Assembly (NCBI RefSeq): GCF_001623525.1
Contig: NZ_CP015225.1
Location: 2,170,001-2,234,000 of the forward strand
Reading direction: 5' to 3'
DNA: 64,000 bases
From: Pseudomonas fluorescens
GTDB lineage: Bacteria > Pseudomonadota > Gammaproteobacteria > Pseudomonadales > Pseudomonadaceae
Numbering within the stretch: the first letter of the stretch is position 1; each line of letters begins with the position of its first letter. Positions 59,653 to 64,000 of the stretch are shown one piece after another. A program made the translations under genes and the position numbers. Under the pieces are notes generated by a model. That model had not been told where the DNA came from, did not search any database, and worked only from the letters and a program-made list of their open reading frames with translations.

Positions 59653-61071
59653 ATGAAGCTGCAAACTTTTAAACTGTCCATCAATGGGCGCGCTGAAGAA
59701 TCCCTTGAGACGGCTTTCGCTATCAACCCGGCGACTGAGGAGCCTATTTGTGAATATCCCCTGGCTTCGCGCACGCAGCTTGAGGAGGCTGTCCAAGCAG
59801 CAAAGATCGCATTCACAGACTGGCGAGCAACCCCCATCGAACAGCGAAAAAAGCTGGTAGCCGCATTCGGGGACATTATTGAGGAACGACGTGAAGCGTT
59901 CATCACACTCCTAACCACCGAACAGGGTAAGGGACGGTCTGGGGCTGAATGGGAAATTGACGGTTGCATTCATTGGTGCCGTGAAATAGCCAAACAGTCA
60001 CTCGAAGACGAGTTCCCTCAGGGGGTAACTGGCGAATTAATCGTAAGCCGTCATACTCCGATTGGTGTAATCGGTGCAATCACTCCATGGAACTTCCCGC
60101 TTCTGCTTGCAATCTGGAAGGTCGCTCCCGCACTGCTAGCCGGTAATACAATGGTGCTGAAGCCATCTCCTTTCACCCCGCTTTGTACCCTCTGGTTTGG
60201 TGAACTCGCAAACAAGATCTTGCCCCCCGGAGTGCTGAATGTGCTGTCGGGAGGAAACGAGCTCGGGCAACTAATTACCGAGCATCCGGACATTGGAAAA
60301 ATTTCATTCACTGGCTCTACCGCGACGGGTAAACGAGTGATGCAGAGCGCTTCCACCAATCTCAAACGCCTCACGCTGGAGCTGGGTGGTAATGATCCCG
60401 CAATCGTATTTCCCGATGTAGATCCGAAGGCTATCGCCCAAGATTTGTTTTGGGCGGCATTTGCTAATAGCGGGCAATTTTGCGTGGCCACAAAACGCCT
60501 TTACGTTCATGAGGATATTTACGACGAAGTAGCTCGGGAACTCGTCGCGTATGCAGGTACAGTTAAAATGGGCAATGGCGCTGATCCGGAAGTCGCGCTC
60601 GGCCCTTTGCAAAACAGGATGCAGTTCAACAAAGTCAAAGATCTACTCCTGGACTGCAAAACCAGAGGTTTCTCCTTCATCATGGGAGGTGAGCTTGAGG
60701 AAAGAAAGGGCTACTTCATTCCAGTCACGATCATCGACAATCCCCCGGCTGACGCTCGCTGCGTCGTAGAGGAGGCATTTGGCCCAGTGCTTCCAATGAT
60801 CAAATATCGTGATTTGGAGGATGTAATAAAGCAGGCTAATAGCTCGGAGTATGGATTGGCAGCAACCATTTGGTCTAAAGACCTGGATACAGCACAAAGA
60901 GTCGCAAAGCAGATCGAATCTGGCACGGTATGGATTAATCACGCTCACCAATTTTCTCCACACGTTGCTTTTGGAGGACAGAAGAACTCAGGTATGGGAA
61001 TTGAGAACTCCCTTCATGGCCTCGCAGAATACACAAACATACAAACAGTTTTATTAAAAGCCGCGCAATGA
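59653..61071 (+). CDS. Aldehyde dehydrogenase, succinate-semialdehyde-like
   Basis: 472 residues from ATG 59653 with TGAGGAA upstream. Motifs: TPWNFPLLLAIWKVAPALLA, FTGSTATGKRVMQSA, LELGGNDPAIVFPD (catalytic Glu), ANSGQFCVATKRLY (nucleophilic Cys) and EEAFGPVLPMIKY. The DPAIVFPDVDP and EFPQGVTGELIVSRHTPIGV forms resemble the group with GabD-type and phenylacetaldehyde-like enzymes. It should oxidise the aldehyde produced by the flavin oxidases; the ligase gene 18 nt downstream would activate the acid. Confidence 0.91.
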   Translation: MKLQTFKLSINGRAEESLETAFAINPATEEPICEYPLASRTQLEEAVQAAKIAFTDWRATPIEQRKKLVAAFGDIIEERREAFITLLTTEQGKGRSGAEWEIDGCIHWCREIAKQSLEDEFPQGVTGELIVSRHTPIGVIGAITPWNFPLLLAIWKVAPALLAGNTMVLKPSPFTPLCTLWFGELANKILPPGVLNVLSGGNELGQLITEHPDIGKISFTGSTATGKRVMQSASTNLKRLTLELGGNDPAIVFPDVDPKAIAQDLFWAAFANSGQFCVATKRLYVHEDIYDEVARELVAYAGTVKMGNGADPEVALGPLQNRMQFNKVKDLLLDCKTRGFSFIMGGELEERKGYFIPVTIIDNPPADARCVVEEAFGPVLPMIKYRDLEDVIKQANSSEYGLAATIWSKDLDTAQRVAKQIESGTVWINHAHQFSPHVAFGGQKNSGMGIENSLHGLAEYTNIQTVLLKAAQ

Positions 61072-61089
61072 TCCGATAGGAGATCGACT

Positions 61090-62625
61090 ATGGAACATTC
61101 AATCGGAAATTGGGTTGGGCGATCAGCTGCACGCTTCGGCAATAAACCTGCGATTATTTTCGAAGGCAAATATTGGTCTTTCCTAGATATCGACGTGCAG
61201 TCATCTCGCCTGGCTGCAAGTTTAGAATCGATGGGTGTGAAGCGAGAGGATGTAGTTTCGATTTACTCACCCAATTCACCAGAGTGGATCATCACCTACT
61301 ACGCCATATTAAAAATAGGTGCGATCGTCAACCCACTCAATACGATGCTTACCGCCCGTGAAGCGGCGTTTGCGATAAAAAACTGTGGCGCAGTGGCAGT
61401 ATTTTCTACTTCAGACAAACTGTTGGCTTTACAGGAGCATATCGGGCCAACGGAAGTTATATCACTAATCTCTTTCGACGGGATAACAGTCGCGGGGATG
61501 CGACATTTCAATCTGCTGGTCGATGCCAACGTTGCAGTGCGTGAATATCCAGTTACGGGCATTCAAAAAGATGATATCTCAACCATTGGTTACACGTCCG
61601 GCACAACAGGACAACCCAAAGGCGCAGTGCTTTCACATAGATGCATTCTCACAAACGTTTCCATGACTGCAACAATGCATTTACGTACAGCGTCTGACAT
61701 TGCGGTCAGCGCGCTACCACTGTCTCATGTCTATGGGAACGTAGTCATGAATTCAGCGATTGCATACGGAATGACACTGGTATTGCATAAAACGTTTGAT
61801 GCAGAGGCCATTTTATCCAGCATTCAAATCTATGGTGCGACCCTCTTAGAAGGCGTGCCTACCATGTACATCTATCTTCTCAATTGCCCTAACCTCGGCG
61901 CCTACGACGTGTCTTCATTAACGCGATGTACCGTAGGTGGACAAATGATGCCCTATACGGCAATGGAAAATGTCGAGCGCGCATTAGGTTGCCGACTTCT
62001 GGAGTTGTGGGGTATGACCGAACTCGGCGGATTAGGCACAACCCACTCTTTATATGGTGAGCGCCGACTGGGATCCATTGGCGTAGCCCTTCCTCATCTG
62101 GAAGCGCGCATTGCCCAGCTTGAGCTTGACGGGGATGCCCTGCCGCTCGGTGAAATAGGCGAGCTTCAGATTCGCGGCCCAGTAGTAATGAAGCATTACT
62201 TGGGGCGCCCTGATGCAACAGCCGAAACAAAAACAGATGAAGGCTGGCTTCGTACCGGCGACCTGGCAAGAATGGACTCTGAGGGTTTTATTTATATCGT
62301 TGACCGCCTCAAGGACATGTTCATTACTGCGGGCTTCAACATCTATCCCGCTGAGCTTGAGCGCGTGATTGCGGAGCACCCGTCAGTGGCGATGGTTGCG
62401 GTAGGAAGCGTATTGGATGAGATCAAAGGCGAGCTAGCCAAGGCCTACATTGTGCCCAAAACCGGATACGAGATTGACATTCAACAAATAGAGCGCCACT
62501 GCCGTGATCGACTAGCGGCGTACAAGGTGCCCCGCCTGTTCCAAATCGTCGAAGATTTGCCCAAAACGAGCAGCGGTAAAGTGATGCGGCGGATGCTTCG
62601 TCAAATATTTGAGTCAAAGCTGTAA
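61090..62625 (+). CDS. Acyl-CoA ligase (AMP-dependent, long-chain type)
   Basis: 511 residues, ribosome site AGGAG. ANL motifs: IGYTSGTTGQPKGAVLSHR, LLELWGMTELGGLGTTHS, GWLRTGDLARMDSEGFIYIV, DRLKDMFITAGFNIYPAELE and the catalytic Lys in TSSGKVMRRMLRQ. Length is that of class-I acyl-CoA synthetases such as FadD13-like enzymes. With the preceding aldehyde dehydrogenase it forms a two-gene operon converting aldehyde to acyl-CoA. Last gene of the AT-richer second cluster. Confidence 0.92.
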   Translation: MEHSIGNWVGRSAARFGNKPAIIFEGKYWSFLDIDVQSSRLAASLESMGVKREDVVSIYSPNSPEWIITYYAILKIGAIVNPLNTMLTAREAAFAIKNCGAVAVFSTSDKLLALQEHIGPTEVISLISFDGITVAGMRHFNLLVDANVAVREYPVTGIQKDDISTIGYTSGTTGQPKGAVLSHRCILTNVSMTATMHLRTASDIAVSALPLSHVYGNVVMNSAIAYGMTLVLHKTFDAEAILSSIQIYGATLLEGVPTMYIYLLNCPNLGAYDVSSLTRCTVGGQMMPYTAMENVERALGCRLLELWGMTELGGLGTTHSLYGERRLGSIGVALPHLEARIAQLELDGDALPLGEIGELQIRGPVVMKHYLGRPDATAETKTDEGWLRTGDLARMDSEGFIYIVDRLKDMFITAGFNIYPAELERVIAEHPSVAMVAVGSVLDEIKGELAKAYIVPKTGYEIDIQQIERHCRDRLAAYKVPRLFQIVEDLPKTSSGKVMRRMLRQIFESKL

Positions 62626-62881
62626 ACTGATTGAGGCATAGTTTATACCGGCACATCTAATCTGAGCGAGCAACGCCACTAAGCTAAACCTAAGAAGGTC
62701 TTGTCAGGTTCCTTTTTTCGCAATCAACAGAGCCTAAATAGCCAAAATGGCTGCCTTCACTAGCCGTCGCGGACGGAGCAATCTGCCAAGGACTACTTGG
62801 AATATGCTTCAGTAAAGTTCGCAATCAGGCCATTGCCGGCATTGTCGATAAGGACGTGTCAGCAGCCGCGGAGCGAAATAG
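62626..62881. other. Boundary between AT-richer cluster and GC-rich block
   Basis: 256 nt without a supported gene. Composition shifts from AT-richer on the left to GC-rich toward 62850. No att site, tRNA or transposase end is seen. Confidence 0.4.
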
Positions 62882-63355
62882 TCAGAGCCAGCGGCGAACC
62901 TTGGCCTTGTAGCGGCGGTAGTCGTCGCCGAACTTCGCTTCGAGATAGCGCTCCTCGCGGGCGATCACCTGCCTCTGGATCGCGATTAGCACCAACGGGA
63001 GCAAGGCGAAGGCGATCGGCCCGTCAAAGCCAATCGCAAGGCCGGCATAGATAAGCGCCATGCCGAGATACATGGGATTGCGCGTCCACCGATAGGGACC
63101 GGTCGTTGCGATGAGGGTCGTTGGCTGCGACGGCGGAATGTTGGTGCCCAGCCGCCGGAACAGCCCTGCCGCTGCGAGCATCATCGCCGCGCCGGCAACG
63201 AACAGCAGCGCGCCCGTCGCGACCAGCAACCGCCAGTCGATGCCGAAAGAGCGCAGGGTAATGAACCGGTCCGCCGCCAGCCCCAACAGCAGCGCTCCCA
63301 GATAAAGTAAGGGTGGAGGGAAGCGCACACCCGCGTTGTGCGGTTCGACGCTCAT
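62882..63355 (-). CDS. Isoprenylcysteine carboxyl methyltransferase/PEMT-family membrane protein
   Basis: 157 residues from ATG 63355, chosen for GGAG 6 nt upstream. Four hydrophobic segments (LLYLGALLLGLAADRFI; LLVATGALLFVAGAAMML; PMYLGMALIYAGLAIGF; IAFALLPLVLIAIQ) and the family core TGPYRWTRNPMYLGM followed by AREERYLEAKFGDDYRRYKAKV. Related to ICMT and phospholipid methyltransferases; many bacterial members are of unknown substrate. GC-rich codon use, unlike the cluster to the left. Confidence 0.88.
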   Translation of the reverse strand: MSVEPHNAGVRFPPPLLYLGALLLGLAADRFITLRSFGIDWRLLVATGALLFVAGAAMMLAAAGLFRRLGTNIPPSQPTTLIATTGPYRWTRNPMYLGMALIYAGLAIGFDGPIAFALLPLVLIAIQRQVIAREERYLEAKFGDDYRRYKAKVRRWL

Positions 63356-63375
63356 ACTCATCTCCAATTTGTGCT

Positions 63376-63438
63376 CTCAAGCCAGCATCGAGCGCTGGGC
63401 GAAGATACTCGTCAGCGCGCTTTGCCATATCTCCGGGG
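63376..63438 (-). pseudogene. Duplicated 3' end of the FAD/thioredoxin-reductase-like gene
   Basis: The minus strand encodes WQSALTSIFAQRSMLA then a stop, matching the end WQGATAGISAQQSMLT of the oxidoreductase at 63876-64000. At DNA level TGCTCTCAAG-C-CAGCATCGA (from 63372) and TGCTCTCAAG-T-CAGCATCGA (from 63871) are nearly the same, with similarity for about 40 nt. The scrap sits between the stop of the monooxygenase gene and the methyltransferase start. Confidence 0.7.
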
Positions 63439-63819
63439 TCAGGCCGTGCAGAAGCCGGGGACGGCGACCTTCTGGAACAGGTGCGGGCTGGCCACAACGG
63501 ATGACGGATATGCTGGAAGTTTCGCGAGGAACGCGGGATCAGTGAAGGCGGCGCGGACCGCCTCGGTGGATTCCCACACCACATAGTTCAGGTAAGTCGG
63601 GCTATCGCCGATCGCTCGATGCAGTTGCATGGAAATGAAGCCCGGTTGCTTCGTTATGATCTCGGCAGCTGCCTTGAAAGCGTCCAGGAAGCCCGCTTCA
63701 TCGGCGGGATCGACGACCATGAAGAGGTTGATAAGCACGAGAGGCGCGGCCGCGATACCGAGTTGGCGGTCGAACGGAAATTTCTCGTCTAGAGGTTTGA
63801 ATGGTTTTATGGCGGACAT
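63439..63819 (-). CDS. Antibiotic biosynthesis monooxygenase (ABM)-domain protein
   Basis: 126 residues from ATG 63819 (AGGAG upstream). A single dimeric alpha/beta-barrel domain: LVLINLFMVVDPADEAGFLD, QPGFISMQLHRAIGDSPTYL, NYVVWESTEAVRAAFTDPAF. The PGF-xx-xxLHR and YVVWES motifs are typical for ABM/DUF4188-like small proteins, which act as cofactor-free oxygenases or have no known activity. It is flanked by the intact end and the duplicated end of the same oxidoreductase gene, so this unit may have been inserted by a local rearrangement. Confidence 0.85.
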   Translation of the reverse strand: MSAIKPFKPLDEKFPFDRQLGIAAAPLVLINLFMVVDPADEAGFLDAFKAAAEIITKQPGFISMQLHRAIGDSPTYLNYVVWESTEAVRAAFTDPAFLAKLPAYPSSVVASPHLFQKVAVPGFCTA

Positions 63820-63875
63820 GGTGGCGCTCCTGTCTATTGTGAAATTGAAACTGGGGTGATCGATGCTGCCTGCTC

Positions 63876-64000
63876 TCAAGTCAGCATCGACTGCTGAGCG
63901 GAGATTCCGGCCGTTGCGCCCTGCCATGATGCCGTAGTGACCGAAGGCATTCCGGGGGTGGCGAGATCGCCGGCGGCATAGATGCCGGGTATGCTGGTTT
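63876..64000 (-). CDS. Thioredoxin-reductase-like NAD(P)/FAD oxidoreductase (partial, 5' end outside window)
   Basis: Only the last 40 codons are inside. They read TSIPGIYAAGDLATPGMPSV, then TTASWQGATAGISAQQSMLT and stop. GIYAAGD is the second FAD motif of thioredoxin-reductase-like flavoproteins, and the following helix is as in that family. The disulfide site cannot be judged because the central part lies outside the window. Confidence 0.8.
   Translation of the reverse strand, partial: TSIPGIYAAGDLATPGMPSVTTASWQGATAGISAQQSMLT

Noticed and set aside
1..64000. CRISPR arrays, tRNA or rRNA genes, prophage genes, intact IS transposases
   Set aside because: None seen by eye: no regularly spaced repeats, no tRNA-like CCA ends with cloverleaf arms, no transposase or phage structural proteins among the frames.

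Overview
The window reads as a Pseudomonas-like gammaproteobacterial chromosome or large plasmid region devoted to aerobic breakdown of hydrophobic compounds. Reasons: mostly GC-rich codon use, densely overlapping ATGA/TGATG gene junctions, a CTGTGGGAGC-type hairpin of the kind common in pseudomonads, and the gene set itself (MMPL exporter, DUF1302 and DUF1329 proteins, Rieske oxygenase, desaturase plus rubredoxin). The substrate is not identifiable from sequence; a cyclic or branched (terpenoid/alicyclic) hydrocarbon or acid is my inference.

Layout. 1-10.4 kb: a leftward CoA-ester operon (TetR, enoyl-CoA hydratases, a BadH-like SDR, hydrolase, thiolase, HMG-CoA-synthase-like/OB-fold fusion, 3-hydroxyacyl-CoA dehydrogenase, FAS1-like dehydratase, CitE-like lyase), with the wreck of a dioxygenase beta subunit between TetR and the first hydratase. 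10.8-12.2 kb: SDR and MaoC dehydratase. 12.4-19.6 kb: envelope genes (RND/MMPL, YCF48-like, DUF1302, DUF1329). 19.8-23.3 kb: FadB-like and thiolase. 23.6-26.3 kb: large MalT/AlkS-type LuxR regulator. 26.5-33.9 kb: acyl-CoA ligase and aldehyde dehydrogenase divergent from acyl-CoA dehydrogenase, flavoprotein and a membrane trio (6-TM protein, COX III/NorE-like, COX IV/NorF-like). 34.0-37.7 kb: ferredoxin, ferredoxin reductase, Rieske oxygenase beta and alpha. 38.1-41.6 kb: TetR, desaturase-family oxygenase, rubredoxin, chemoreceptor. 41.9-48.2 kb: two more copies of the membrane trio, a kinase-like protein and a CrtC/AttH-like protein. 48.2-49.2 kb: a lyase fragment and a gutted group II intron. 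49.2-62.6 kb: a separate, AT-richer cluster (amidase, porin, aldehyde dehydrogenases, two flavin oxidases, MFS, truncated deacetylase, AraC regulator, acyl-CoA ligase). 62.9-64 kb: a third, GC-rich context.

The strongest unifying signal is a 16-bp palindrome, TCGTCG-N4-CGACGA, which I found 12 times between 10.4 and 46.1 kb and nowhere else by eye. In most cases an A/T-containing hexamer suitable as a -10 box lies exactly 22 nt downstream, placing the palindrome near -42.5, the position expected for a class II activator site. It ties the scattered operons into one regulon; the LuxR/MalT-type protein is the leading candidate activator. The second signal is the trio of cytochrome-oxidase-accessory-like membrane proteins, present three times, each behind such a palindrome and never with an oxidase catalytic subunit.
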